DNA from: Tetrapyrgos nigripes
Taxonomy: Eukaryota > Basidiomycota > Agaricomycetes > Agaricales > Campanellaceae
Assembly: GCA_013368315.1 (NCBI GenBank)
Contig: JAACJM010000019.1
Span: 1-64,000 of the forward strand
Length of the DNA stretch: 64,000 nucleotides
Reading direction: 5' to 3'
The position numbers were made by a program, and so were the translations under genes. Positions 20,887 to 32,264 of this stretch are shown piece after piece. The notes under the pieces were generated by a model. It saw nothing but the letters and a program-made list of their open reading frames with translations, had not been told where the DNA came from and searched no databases. Numbering within the stretch: position 1 is the first letter of the stretch; each line of letters begins with the position of its first letter.

Positions 20887-22514
20887 ATGTCCGACTCTGA
20901 AAAGCCCGCCGCCACCGCTACACAAGCGACCGACAAGAAACCTGCTGCCTCTACTCTCGAGGCTGATCTCACCAAATACAAGGTATTTTTTAATTCTTTA
21001 TTTCCTTCTCAACTTTTTGCTGAGATCTCGTTCCTCTTCTTTCCATAGACCGCCGCAGATGTCGTGAACAATGTCATGAAAAAGCTTATCGAGCTCTGTG
21101 TCGAAGGCGCAAAAGTCATCGACATTTGTGTTGAGGGTGACAAACTTATTGAGGAAGGTACTGGAGCCGTGTTCAACAAGCCTGTCAAGGGCGTACGGGT
21201 TCAAAAGGGTGCGTTGCGAAAACGCCCATCGAAAATCGATCTCATCCATGGGCTCTGTTGCAGGAATCGCGTTCCCTACCTGTGTCTCGGTCAACAACAC
21301 CGTTTCTCACTTTTCACCACTCGCGTGCGTTTTTTCTTGATTCTTGCAGAGAATCGAGATGGGATACTTATATATATCTCCTATCACATCTACATCCCGT
21401 CCAATAGCTCAGATCCGCAATCATCGCAAACCCTCGCCAAGGACGACGTTGTGAAACTACACCTCGGTGCTCATATCGATGGATTTGCTTCCGTCAGCGC
21501 CGAGACGATCGTTGTCGGTGCAAGTCCTGAAAATCCAGTAACGGGTCGCCGTGCAGATGCGATTAAAGCTGCTTGGCATGCTACTGAGATCGCGATGCGT
21601 ATGGTGAAAGCAGGGAACAAGAATTGGGCTGTTACAGAGGCTGTCGGGCGTGTAGCTTCTGCGTGGGATTGTAAACCTGTTGAAGGTGCGTTCGAGTTGG
21701 TTTACTTTGGCCGGCTGGCCGTGGTCTAGCATCCTTGAACGCTGTATCTGATTTCTGTCTGATTTCTATCTGATTTCTGAATGGTACAGGCATGTTGTCG
21801 TGCCAACAGACGCAAAATGTAATTGATGGCAAAAAGCGTATCATTCTCAATCCCAGCGAGGCACAAAAGAAGGAGTTTGAGGCCGTTACGTTCGCGGAAG
21901 GTGAAGTCTGGGGTATTGATATCTTGGTGTCTACTGGTGAAGATGGCAAGGCGAGTGAATGTGGTAGACTGATTTCTACTAGTGATTTACACTGGATCTC
22001 GTTTTCTTCTCCAGGCCAGGACCGAGGAATCGCGGACAACGATCTACCAAAGAGACTCTACCATCACCTATCAACTCAAAATGAAGACCTCTCGTGCCGT
22101 TTTCTCCGAAGTGCAGAAAAAGGCTGGTGCATTCCCCTTCAACATCCGTGTGCTCGAGGATGAGAAGCGTGCTCGAATGGGTCTACAAGAAGCTGTTCAG
22201 CACAGTCTCGTCAAGCCGTATGATGTTGTGTAAGCGGTGTCAAATTTTTTTTTGGGCTACAGATGTTAATTTCTTTTTCTTGTAGCTTCACCCCATCAAA
22301 CACTTTCGTCGCTGCGTACCACTTCACAATAGCTCTGTTGCCCAATGGCCCGTCCTTGATCACCCACCCACCCATCTGGTACAAACCCGAGCTCGTAAAG
22401 ACAGAGAAGGAGCTCGAGGATGAGGAGCTGAAAACGCTATTGACCAAGAGTCTGCGGGAGAGTAAGAAGAGTAAGAAGAAGGCCCAGGAAAAAGAGGCGG
22501 ATGGCACCAATTAG
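20887..22514 (+). CDS. Proliferation-associated 2G4/EBP1-like protein (Cdb4 family)
   Basis: Seven exons (20887-20982, 21049-21208, 21264-21324, 21408-21685, 21790-21950, 22015-22229, 22286-22514) give 399 residues. It has the methionine-aminopeptidase-like fold of the M24 family: CVEGDKLIEEG, GIAFPTCVSVNNTVSHFSPL, VVKLHLGAHIDGFAS, VNPSEAQ-like ILNPSEAQKKEFE, and the Lys-rich C-terminus SKKSKKKAQEK. Family members (human EBP1, S. pombe Cdb4) lack peptidase activity and bind ribosomes, rRNA or curved DNA. Intron 5 (21951-22014) needs a GC donor (AAG|GCGAGT) with a normal CCAG acceptor; only this choice keeps GKARTEESR in frame. Confidence 0.9.
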
Positions 22515-22663
22515 AGGATAAAAGGAAATGCAAACATGGAGAGTGAGAAGGACGCCGATGCCGAATCTTTGAAGTAGCTCAAACAGCACCAGCTATCAAT
22601 CATCTTGTAAACCACACCGGACTTGTGTTTCTTGCAAAAAATGTTTTTGTATAAATGTACAGA

Positions 22664-23072
22664 CTACGAAGGTGCTTTTTCTGCGTCTTGTCCAAATTGT
22701 TGTATTGTACGAACGACTAGGTCTACGTTTTCGAGGAAGGCGTTGACTGTCAGACGCGCCAGTCGGATTGTTAGGGTAGTGAATGTACTACAACAAAAAA
22801 TGAGTAGGAGCATAGACAACTGTACGTCAATGTAGACCTACGCTTTGAGAACATCTCCCTCTACCGTTATCATCCTTTTCACAGCCTGAGGTTGCAACTC
22901 TGCATCAACTTCTATAGCTTGCTTTGCGATCAACGCATGTTTTGCAGACGCGAACGGAATTTGCACCGTTCTTTGCGTTTGATAAAATAGAAAGAGTCGT
23001 TATTAGTTTAGTGGTTTCCGATGGCTGAGCAGGCGTCGCTCACACTGTATGCCAGTCGTCTGTTTCGGACAT
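22664..23072 (-). CDS. PCC1: EKC/KEOPS complex subunit Pcc1
   Basis: Three exons (23072-23044, 22970-22842, 22787-22664) give 93 residues. TVQIPFASAKHALIAKQAIE, then VDAELQPQAVKRMITVEGDV and LTVNAFLENVDLVVRTIQQF match Pcc1/LAGE3. The KEOPS complex makes the t6A modification of tRNA and Pcc1 is its dimerisation subunit. The size is typical of the family. The gene is convergent with the EBP1-like gene, with 149 bp between stop codons. It has no ORF over 100 codons because of its introns. Confidence 0.85.
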
Positions 23073-23832
23073 GATTAGACCGCAAGTAGATGGTGGTCGA
23101 TGACCAAATTCGTTTTCAAGCACGGGACTTGTCTTCGAGCTTGCTTTCTACTTAGGACCTCAGTCACCTTACAAAATTCTGAGTATAAGACGATGAAACT
23201 TCAACAAGGGCATCATGCTTCCAGTGTCACGACATCGATTTTGTCCCTCATCTACCTCCTATCTAGGAAGGCGCCGATGCATAATTGTGCAGCGAAGTAT
23301 ACAAGGGAATGTACTAACTGCCTCAGAAGCCGTCGACTTTACCTCACTACAAGCTAGGCCGAAGGAACCGAAGGCTTACGACGCTTACTGTCAAGCCGAG
23401 TAGAACGCTGCTCATCGCAAAGCATCCGTAACCTTCGGTACTCACATGCACATGCAACACATCCTCGGAGGAGAAAAAGATAAAGATATTGATAAAGATT
23501 GCTGTTTCCAACACAGGCAAGCACTATATAGACTGGTTACGCAACGGAGACACCGAACTGTGATCACCAGCTCAAAGCGCCAAACAGATACATCTAACTA
23601 GTACAACGAGAAAAAGATCAGCAGCTTCGGTCCCCCAGTGTGGAACGCGCACCCAAATGAGATAGATGAGATATTGTCAATAATCAAATTGGCATCAACA
23701 ACAGCACCCAGCGCCAGCAAGCAAGGCGTCATGTACACGCATTATATCCAGATAATGAAAGAGAGCAGAAGGAAATAGAGATGGAAATGTTAAGGGGGGT
23801 ATGGGGACCCGGCCTAGGGGGTATATTGATCA
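23073..23832. other. Intergenic stretch between PCC1 and the GPI protein gene
   Basis: Holds the PCC1 promoter and the 3' UTR of the GPI gene. Short forward frames lack domains. Nothing else seen. Confidence 0.4.
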
Positions 23833-24674
23833 TTAGAGGATGAATGCCGCGATGGCAGCAAAGGCGCCAAGGAGCATGACGGGAGCGGCCTGGTGCGAGG
23901 CACCGTTAGAGCCAGTTCCTGGTTCGTTTCCGACAGCACCGACAACGCCAGCAGTGGAGGAGCCGCTGGTGGAGGGAGTCGTGTGAGGCGCAGAAGCGGA
24001 GACGGAGAGGCTGTAGAGCTGGTTAGTGTACAGTGATTCTACGAGAATCGGATTTCTTACGTGGTGGGCTTGACGACAGAGGAAGCTTCGGAGGAAGCTA
24101 CGGAGGCAACTGAAGAGGTATCAGAGGTAGCAGGGGCAGCAGCAGAGGATGCAGATGCCAAGAGGTCAGCGGGGACACAGCTGCTGTCACCAGCAGTGAC
24201 GGTGATCTTTGAGGAAGAAAGGTGAACAGATATCCCAGTTGAAATTACGATAGCAACGCACCTCGCCAGACCAAGCCTCTTCACCAAGGGTGTCAATCAA
24301 CGAGAGCATAACCTTCTGGCCAGCGGGAAGCTTGGGAGTCCACTTCTTGGTCCATGAGTCGGCAATGTCACCAAGATCCTGACTATGAAGAAATGAGGAA
24401 AAATCGTCAAAATGATAACAGTCGCTGAGCACTTACACGGCATCAGCACAGGGGTCAGAGGCGGGAACGACAATCAAGTTGAAGGGAGCCGTTCCATCAG
24501 TCCAGTTGAGGTCGATTTCCTGGCACTAGAAAGGCTTCAGCACAAAGAACAAAGGCCCATTAGATGGAAACCGACCTGTTGGACGGACTCAGGAGTGCTG
24601 ATTGAGAACTCGGCAACGACGCCACGGAGGGAAGCAGCAGCAAAAAGAGCGACGGTAACGAATGTAGAGAACAT
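23833..24674 (-). CDS. Secreted Ser/Ala-rich protein, probably GPI-anchored
   Basis: Five exons (24674-24576, 24525-24437, 24382-24262, 24206-24061, 24010-23833) give 210 residues. A signal peptide (MFSTFVTVALFAAASLRGVVA) leads into an Ig-like segment FSISTPESVQQCQEIDLNW and APFNLIVVPASDPC, with paired cysteines as in the Kre9/Knh1 N-terminal family. A Ser/Thr/Ala-rich stalk follows, then a hydrophobic C-terminus (APVMLLGAFAAIAAFIL) preceded by small residues, the usual GPI signal. It probably sits on the plasma membrane or in the cell wall. Role unknown; Kre9-type proteins affect beta-1,6-glucan. Confidence 0.8.
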
Positions 24675-25101
24675 AGTTTCGCTATGAACAGATGGTTGAG
24701 GGAGAGGCAGGGAATTTAAGGAAGAGGAGGAGCGCCGGTGATGGTGGATAAAAGGTAAAAAGAAAAAATATTGTTGGTGTTTCGCCCTATTTGTAGGTCT
24801 TCCCAATCGGGCATCATGCGATCGGACCTGAGTCGGCCCAAGTTCTCCTGATCGTTGTTTCATGACGCTCTCGATTGCGATTCAGGACAATTGTCGAATA
24901 AATAAACAAGGCAAATACTCTATCATTATGTACCCTATGTAACATATCCCTCTAAAGCTTTGGTTTTGCACCTTTGAAGGTTGCAAGCATCGTTCTCTTA
25001 GAGATACTACAATCAAAAAAAAAACGGTGATGGAACGCCGGACAAATGCCACGGTCTCTATGGTCACCGACACATCAACAGATTGGGACCAAATATTTTA
25101 C
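24675..25101. other. Intergenic stretch, GPI gene promoter
   Basis: Contains the upstream region of the GPI protein gene and the 3' UTR of citrate synthase; no other gene seen. Confidence 0.4.
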
Positions 25102-27905
25102 TCACCCGGAGTGCTCGATGGCGGACGGTGTGTTCTTCAGACCTTCAACCGGCACGCGTTGTTCGACCGGTACATACGCACGCTTACCTGCCCCAACGTA
25201 TATCTATTTGGACATGCGTCAGCCGCACCGAACACAGACAATGAGGGCGAAATAACACAATGAAAGCAGCGATCATTGCAAACACAAGTGTTGTCGTCGT
25301 TTCGGATCATATTGCAAGCATGCTTACCTGTCTTGGCCTCCAAATTTTCACACCACCCTGTTGCAACATCATCTTACGAAACAAGGTTAGCGGCACATCG
25401 TTGTTTGACCTCCCGCACAAAGTGAGAAGAGCCGAAACAAGACAACTCACCTGTCGCCAGTGTGCCAGCCATCCGACGACTCTAGGGACAGCGAAAAGTA
25501 CAGGGAAAAAGTCGAGAGGGAAGCCCATAGCACGGTAGATGAGCCCGCTAAATCCGAAGTGATAGGATCAGCAACCTTGGCACGTTGCGGGTGGCTGGCA
25601 TCTTACCTCCTATATACATGATTAGAGCTGTAGTATGCGTAGATGAAACATGCAACTTACCAGAAATCGACATTGGGAGCCAACCTGCGCTTGATGAAAT
25701 ATTCATCGTTCATAGCAGCTTCGTGGAGAGCCATAGCAGTCTCCAGTAGCTCGTCTTTGCCGGTACTGATCGGACATTAACATTGGCATCCTCTTCCGCC
25801 CACACACCCAGAGTTTAAAAATGAGACTCACACTTTAAACACCTCATCAGCCGTTTTGCGCACAATGAAAGAGCGAGGATCAGACTGAACCACAAAGGAG
25901 TTAGTAACCAATCGGGAATGAGCAGTACCGGTAGACAGCAGGCAATAAAAGGTAGAGAAAGAGAAGACACCGAAAGACACCGAAATGGCAAACGGACAAA
26001 TACAGGACCAAAAAGGTATCCCACTCACAGTCTTATAAACCCTGTGACCGAACCCGGAGAGAACTTTTTCACGTTTTTTCACGGCTTCGATGAATGCTGG
26101 GACGTTTTCTGGACTGTAATAGAAGGAGGGAGAAGCATAGTGTCAGTCTTCAGTACTCTCCTCGTCAGCCAACGGTCAAGGCAAAGCCAATCATAACCAA
26201 GTACAACATAGTATTCAGCACTCAGCTCAACTCTCACCTTCCAATGGAAATCAACATGCGAATAACTGCTTCGTTCGCACCACCTGAAATGGACAGAAAG
26301 AGGTGAGTTATTCAGCAATTTCTCCCGGTTGTAGTAAAACTGCCAACACACCGTGTAAAGGACCACTGGAATCATCAATGAGCAACGGCAGCAGTTAGAT
26401 CTTTGATACCAAACCCCATCAACCAGGTAGCTTTAGGCCCACTTACTATAACGATGCACATCCGGCACTGCAAGAAGAAGAAAAGGACAAGGTCAGTAAA
26501 TAGTCAATGATCAATCAGCGCACATAGCATTCAAAGCCTAAGCATAGCTAGCAGTGAACACCAAACACTCACGCAATAGCAGAAAAAGGATCCACCAGCG
26601 AACTGCCTGTCTGCAGCACAGTAGTTGCCGAAGCGTTCAACTCATGATCAGCGTGCAACAAGAACAATACGTCCAAGGCTTTTTCCAAGACTGGATGAGG
26701 GCGGTAGTCTTCTTGGCCGAGGTGATCCATTTGGTAGAGGAACCTAGAGATATGAAAATTTCAAGGATTGCTCAAGGATTGCTTGGGTTAGGCAGGAAGA
26801 GCAGCTCACGAGCCAGTGTAACTGAGTCCAGTAGGAGGTATAACGAATTCTCTTCCTTGACGTACACGGTACGCCATTCTTTATTCAGATGTGATTAGTA
26901 TGATACGAGCTGTAGCCACGACTAAAAGAAGAGAGAAACCTACGCAGCAAGTGTAGTCGCCTTCCCAATAAGCCTATAAATCTGTCTATCCATGACTGCC
27001 AATGATTCCTTATTACCCTTCGTGAAGAGAGTTTGACCTGCAAGACGCGTTCGCGTGTCAGTTTTTCTTTTAAACGCTCAGGTTGTAATTCACTGAACCT
27101 TGCAGAGAAGGATTCGCTTCGCTATAGTACGAGCCAAGGTATGCGAACGCAGAGGTGAGGATGGCCATTGGATGGGCGTCGTAACTGCGATCCCAAAAAT
27201 ACTTGAGAAAAGAAACTTCTCCGGCTACACTGAGTATTCTTACCGGAATGACCTGAAGAACTGCTCTGCATCGGCATGCACGATTGAATGGTTCATTACT
27301 TCGTGTTGGAAGACCTTGAACTGGGATGCAGTTGGGAGAGAGCCATAGATGAGGAGGTAGGCTATGTGGAAGTAAGACTGAAGAACACATCTCAAAAAGT
27401 AAATTTAGACGCGCCTGTTTCCAAATGCGACGAATGCACAGCCAATTCTTCAATGGGATATCCTCTGTCGAAAATTTTTCAGATACCCAAGGTTGCACAG
27501 AGTGGATCGGATGTCTCTCACCTGTAACGAAGTACTACACGCAAACGCCTTGTCGTCAGTCTTTCTTTCCAACTCCAAAAAAGCAAACTAACCTCCAGCT
27601 TCTCCGTCAATATAAGTAATCTGACTCCTCAGAACCGCCGTGTTCAGGAACCCTCTATCCTGAATTCTCAGCCCTTTCTCGGTCTCATTCTCTGGCCTCT
27701 CGTCTTTCGCAGCTGGAGCGGACATCTTCTTGAACTCGGTCGCAGAGATGGAGTTGTCTTCAATCCTGTTGCACTATTCCTTAGAGGCCGTGGAGGTGAT
27801 GTAAAGCAAAACAGCTCACGGAATCTCATAAGACTTTCCCGTACGATTATCACGAACCGTAAGGGTGTTATTGGCAGATGAAGAGGAAGGTATCGGGTTG
27901 CCCAT
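25102..27905 (-). CDS. Citrate synthase, peroxisomal/bacterial-type
   Basis: The minus-strand gene starts at ATG 27905 ([10 protein letters not shown] ... [16 protein letters not shown]) and ends at TGA 25102, with at least 14 exons. Diagnostic blocks: [48 protein letters not shown] (catalytic His), [15 protein letters not shown] (catalytic His), [13 protein letters not shown], and [14 protein letters not shown]. It condenses acetyl-CoA with oxaloacetate. The N-terminus lacks an obvious mitochondrial presequence and resembles non-mitochondrial citrate synthases, but the end (AIEHSG) is not a PTS1, so location is open. Two microexons, 27534-27522 (13 nt) and 14 nt coding GPLH near 26350, are required, and one intron (from about 27410) appears to use a GC donor. 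Confidence 0.88.
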
Positions 27906-29298
27906 GATGGTGGTTGGCGAGAATAAGTTTCTGAAGTAAACCTTGGTCCTCGGCTTCAGTCTTGATCCTGGTTCGGGTTAGACACTATAAGTAAGAGATG
28001 GTGAGCTGGCAGTGCTTTTGTATCAGGTGAATACAGACCGGATCAAGGTTAAGACTACTCGCCCGTAACTTGTTGTTCTGCTCGACGAAACAAGATTTGC
28101 GGCATGACGCAATCACATGCTCGGTTTCGTCTCGACGCGTCCCGGTCCGGTTTACCCAGCGCATTCTCAACTCTGTTTCTATCCTTGATTTGTCTTTCAC
28201 CTCAAGATGGTAGTCTGACTGTACAACCAGGTCTTTTGAGGTCATGTCTTGCTTCAAGAGCGTTCAAGGAGGAGCTCCGTTAACCCCGAACTACCAAAAT
28301 GTGCGCAGAAAAGAACATATTCATAAGTACTGAACGATACTTCGGTTCGTTCTTCAAATTCGTTTTTCCCTTCAAATTGACAACGTCGGCGATCGCGAGT
28401 CGACAAACCACCGTTGCAGCTCCGAGGAACAGTTTTGATTTGGCTGCCACTAGCAGCTTGCATTTGTCTTTAGGAGCGCCTTTGACCATGGGTAGTTGGT
28501 ACCCGGAAACTGCTCATGATCAGAGTCATCAGACGTGGATGCTGGACGGAGGGCAGATCTCGGACGTATAACCTGCGTTGAACAGTTTGCTTGGTGCAAT
28601 GCCAAGGCCTCCTGTCCACATTCCCTCCGCTCTCCGCTCTTCGCAATTGGATGACTTTCCTTCCTACTCAGGAGCTCGGGAGTCGGAGCAGGCTCTGAGC
28701 GTACCTCAGCGTTTCATGTAAACAACTCTTGGCAACGCAGCTGTCCGTTTCTTCTGGCCTTCCTTCAAAGCTTCAGCGCTTCAGACTGTCGGTAAGTATC
28801 AATTGTTATTCTCATATGCATCCCGTTCTCTTCGCGATTACCGTCCGACCGCTGTCCGACCGCAAGCATGCTGCATAGAATTGCTCTCATCTATCCTAAC
28901 GCAACCCATCCACCCACTACTGCATTCCTAATTTCCTCAGTTAAAAGTTGGGCGGTGCTGGAATGAGTGAAGAGTAAGTTTCATTATGGACGCTACAATG
29001 TATGTATCTCCTTGAATCGATCTCGTAAAACCTCTACTACTTTGATTGAAGAGTGAACTCTCGCTGCTCGGATTGTGAAGCGAGCAATTTCGGGCCCACC
29101 GTACCACATTTTAAGAAGCTGCTAGTCAGAAGCGCGCGCCTGGCCAAGGCAGTCCACAATGACATCCACATCCGCACTAAGCGGTCATCTCTGGGATGGT
29201 TGATTCTTACCATTGCTGATCATTTATATAGTACTTATTTGATGGCGTAGCAAGCTGTACAGTACACCTCACGGAGTCCAGAGCGACTCTCACCGTCC
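27906..29298. other. Intergenic region upstream of citrate synthase and F-box gene
   Basis: 1.4 kb with only short frames. 28280-28489 (minus, 69 codons) and 28299-28571 (plus, 90 codons) overlap each other and have no domain. The last 230 bp (about 29070-29298) are duplicated in inverted form at about 38202-38375, upstream of the F-box pseudogene. Confidence 0.45.
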
Positions 29299-30558
29299 AT
29301 GTCTGCAAAACACTTTGCTGCTACCTTTCCTCCGGAAATTAGGGATGAAATTATCGACAGAGTTCTCGACACCGTTACCACAAAGTCTTGCACATTGGTC
29401 TGCCATGACTGGCTTCCTCGTGCTCGCACAAACCTTTTTCGAAAATTCACCTTCCCTCCAAACGCCCGGTCTGAATACCAACCAGAAGATCTTTCAGAAT
29501 ACAAAGAAAAACTCGAATTGCTGGCTGAGGACATGGCATCCTCAAGCATCAGCCCTCCGTACTCCAGGATAGTTCGCATCCTCACTGTGCGACTTCCCCT
29601 CTTGATATCCCGTGAAAACTTGGCGTTCAATACCCTTATTTCACAACTTCCTTTTACCAATCTGCAGAGCCTCGACTTTTCTTCGCGAAATTTGGATTCG
29701 ACATCCTTACTCCATTTGCTGGAGAAGAACCCTCTCCTTGAAAGTCTCGCACTGAGTTCTTTCACATGCTCTTCGAATCACCTACTTCGCCTCTTGTCCA
29801 GGATAGCAGCAGGGCGGTCCTCTTTGCAATCCTTAACACTCGGCGTCATCCCTACCTGTCCCCCTGATCTTACAAACACTTGGGATTCACCATTTGATGC
29901 CTCCTCTACTCCATTATCACTGCACCCTCCACGTTTACAGTCATTGTCATTCAGCACACTCTCCCGTCCTACATGTAATCTGGTAAACCCGAAAACATGG
30001 GTGTTACCATTCTTCACAATACCAGAGCATTTCTTTGATCTGTCATCACTTTGCTATTTGACACTCAAATCCCATGTCCCCCGGAGATATCCTATCATCC
30101 TTCAACAATGTGGGCCGACTGTTACTCACTTTACCCTCACGTCGTTTAACCGCAATTTCTTTGGTCCAAGTTTGGCTCCTTCATTCAGACATCTCACTAA
30201 ACTCGTCGACCTTACGTTGACTGAGATTTTTGAGTCCAAATTCTCTGACACAGTGGCCATATTGAAGAGCATCCTTTCCGTTGTCATCCAACGACTCGAA
30301 CACCTCTCCCTCGAATTTAGGACTCTTTATCATTGGCCTTCGCTTGACGCAGAGTCATTTGGAAACAACTGTCTTTGCGAGATTGACAATCTCCTCGATG
30401 GTTTTCTGCAGACTGGGCAGATCGTCCATGCCACTAGTCTGAAAAAGCTCTCACTGAAAATCCCAACCCACTATAATATGGACGAGACTGAGATACGCGC
30501 GTATTTTTCGGCGACGAATGCCAATGGTAGATTATCGCTGGAAGTGTCGCTGTACTGA
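29299..30558 (+). CDS. F-box/leucine-rich-repeat-like protein (family A)
   Basis: A single-exon gene of 419 residues. F-box at the start (TFPPEIRDEIIDRVLD ... CTLVCHDWLPRARTNLF); Leu-rich repeats follow (LPFTNLQSLDFSS, LLHLLEKNPLLESLAL, LQQCGPTVTHFTL, RHLTKLVDLTLTEIF, LEHLSLEF). Probably a substrate receptor for an SCF ubiquitin ligase. It is the only intact member of a closely related set: the inverted copy at 36960-38201 is frameshifted, and 43365-44605 is a more diverged pseudogene. Its 5' flank (about 230 bp) and 3' flank are shared with those copies. Confidence 0.85.
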   Translation: MSAKHFAATFPPEIRDEIIDRVLDTVTTKSCTLVCHDWLPRARTNLFRKFTFPPNARSEYQPEDLSEYKEKLELLAEDMASSSISPPYSRIVRILTVRLPLLISRENLAFNTLISQLPFTNLQSLDFSSRNLDSTSLLHLLEKNPLLESLALSSFTCSSNHLLRLLSRIAAGRSSLQSLTLGVIPTCPPDLTNTWDSPFDASSTPLSLHPPRLQSLSFSTLSRPTCNLVNPKTWVLPFFTIPEHFFDLSSLCYLTLKSHVPRRYPIILQQCGPTVTHFTLTSFNRNFFGPSLAPSFRHLTKLVDLTLTEIFESKFSDTVAILKSILSVVIQRLEHLSLEFRTLYHWPSLDAESFGNNCLCEIDNLLDGFLQTGQIVHATSLKKLSLKIPTHYNMDETEIRAYFSATNANGRLSLEVSLY

Positions 30559-30895
30559 GTATGCCTATCGTATGTACTTGTACGTTTCTGACCTTTTGAA
30601 GCAAGGACGTTTAATCAGTCCAGAACACTACATATACTTATTCGTCTGGCCAGTATCAAGCAGTCCGTATATATGTTGTATACCATACCAGTAATCTAAA
30701 AATGACAGAAGTAATGACCAACAACCAACAACCAAAACAGAACCGTTACAACAGAAACAAAAACAGGAAAGTTACACATGTAAAAATGTGTATGTAGTGG
30801 TACATGCTAGTACTACAAGTACTACATCGAAGAATTATAATGTGTTCTTAAAATATGGTATCTATAAGTGAGGACCAAGTATCCGAGTTCCCAAC
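30470..30895 (+). repeat. Duplicated F-box 3' tail, copy 1 (intact gene)
   Basis: The last 30 or so codons and about 340 bp of 3' flank recur in the same orientation at 32265-32712, with small indels. Matching landmarks: GCGACGAATG, GTATCAAGCAGTCCGTATAT and GAGGACCAAGTATCC. Confidence 0.8.
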
Positions 30896-31162
30896 CTCGT
30901 ACACTTGCGACCTATTGTCAAAAGAAGCCAGGCTCTAAACTCTAAGGCCTAAAGTAGTCACATCTTCGGAGATCGTGGAAGCCGTGCAGTCGAAGCAGAA
31001 TCTGAATGAAGCGTTCATTGTGAGCGGTACCAAAATAGCGACCGATGATACTATTCTTCTGCTGGGCCGACATGGCCTTCCTTTTCTCTGAGAAACCGTG
31101 GTACATGGGATTGTTTAGTTCGGGAACCTGTAGTGCGAGCCTTCTTACACCAAGGCTCGACA

Positions 31163-32115
31163 CTACAACCTCATAACTTCTTTATACTTCTCAATGTTTT
31201 CCTCTGCGCTACCTTTCCAACTCGTGTTTTCGATGATGCATGCCTTCCAGGTAGGAAGATTCCTCTGTGCCTGAAGAATTCCCTGGATTGTGTGCTCGTC
31301 AAAGGTTAAGAACCTCCTGGTCTCACCAGTCGCTGATCCAGTACTGTCATAGCCACCACCGGTTTCACCTGCACTGTCTTCATGTGGAGGATTGTTAGGG
31401 GGAGATGACGGCGGGAGTGGTGACCTGTCAATATCATTTTCCGCTGTTTGAGGTATCCAATCTGCCCACTGGAAATCCGACGGCAGCTCTTGGATTGATT
31501 TGAATGGATGGAAACCACGGACACGGCATTCATGAATGAGGAAGAGAGTGGGTATGGGTGAATATCGGTCTTGATGTCGAAGTCCGATGTATCTGAAATG
31601 AAGTTTGGTATAGGGTTCACTGGATATGTCGCCATAATTGACAAAAAGAAATCTTTTGGTCTATATGAAATTAGAGGTATGGCGTCGAGTGCGTTCAAGG
31701 CAAAATACTAACCTTGGGGATGTAGCGAATAAAATACCTATATCTGTCAAACAAATTATGACAGTTCTTACAGAGTAGGATACCGTTTCGTGGCTCGAAG
31801 TCTACCCTTTTGACTGTGTTGGGTACCCAGTCGCGAGCCTTCAAATCATTCCACTGGTGATGCTATCAATTCCAAGCAAGTACACGAGGTAATGTGTTGG
31901 CTCACCGGACGGTCTTCAACTCGAGGAATAATGTGAGCGTGTTCCAGCGGCTCGGCCGTCCCGCAGATTACACAACGCTGGACGCCTCGGAATACATCAC
32001 GCTTGTCTATGCCCGCTGTGAAAGCTGAGGTGTGAGACTCAGATATCAGGTCTGCCTGAGGATAAGGAAAAGGGCAATTGGAGGGGAGAGGTAAAGATAG
32101 AAATTTCATTTCCAT
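31163..32115 (-). CDS. HNH-endonuclease-domain protein
   Basis: Three exons (32115-31906, 31862-31713, 31660-31163) give 285 residues. CVICG ... LEHAHIIPRVEDRP and GILLCKNCHNLFDRYRYF form an HNH fold: two Cys pairs for zinc, His-Ala-His at the active site and a distal His. Fungal genomes carry families of such HNH_2 proteins of unknown role, possibly in DNA processing or as domesticated nucleases. The C-terminal third is acidic and Pro-rich, ending IEKYKEVMRL. A further minus-strand frame directly downstream (31163-30942) could be an extra exon. It lies between two copies of the F-box tail repeat. Confidence 0.75.
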
Positions 32116-32165
32116 GATGATGGTAGACTCGCAGCATCATCATCATGCAAACAAATAAGCTTGCG

Positions 32166-32173
32166 TGACGTCA
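32166..32173. promoter_or_regulatory. CRE-like palindrome TGACGTCA upstream of the HNH gene
   Basis: Perfect bZIP-type site 51 bp upstream of the HNH start codon, the same motif as at 8599. Role inferred only. Confidence 0.4.
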
Positions 32174-32264
32174 CAGAACCGAAAGTTGAGTTCCGACCCT
32201 TTATGAGCAACCTGGCCTACGGCAGCACCTTCTGAACGAACCCAGGCGAGTGCACATCCCGATC

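Noticed and set aside
20402..21067. 221-codon ORF upstream of the EBP1-like gene
   Set aside because: Low-complexity translation, overlaps exon 1 of the EBP1-like gene out of frame, and no family resemblance.
31163..32115. Homing endonuclease or mobile intron
   Set aside because: The HNH domain is in an ordinary spliced nuclear gene with no intron-encoded or inteinic context.
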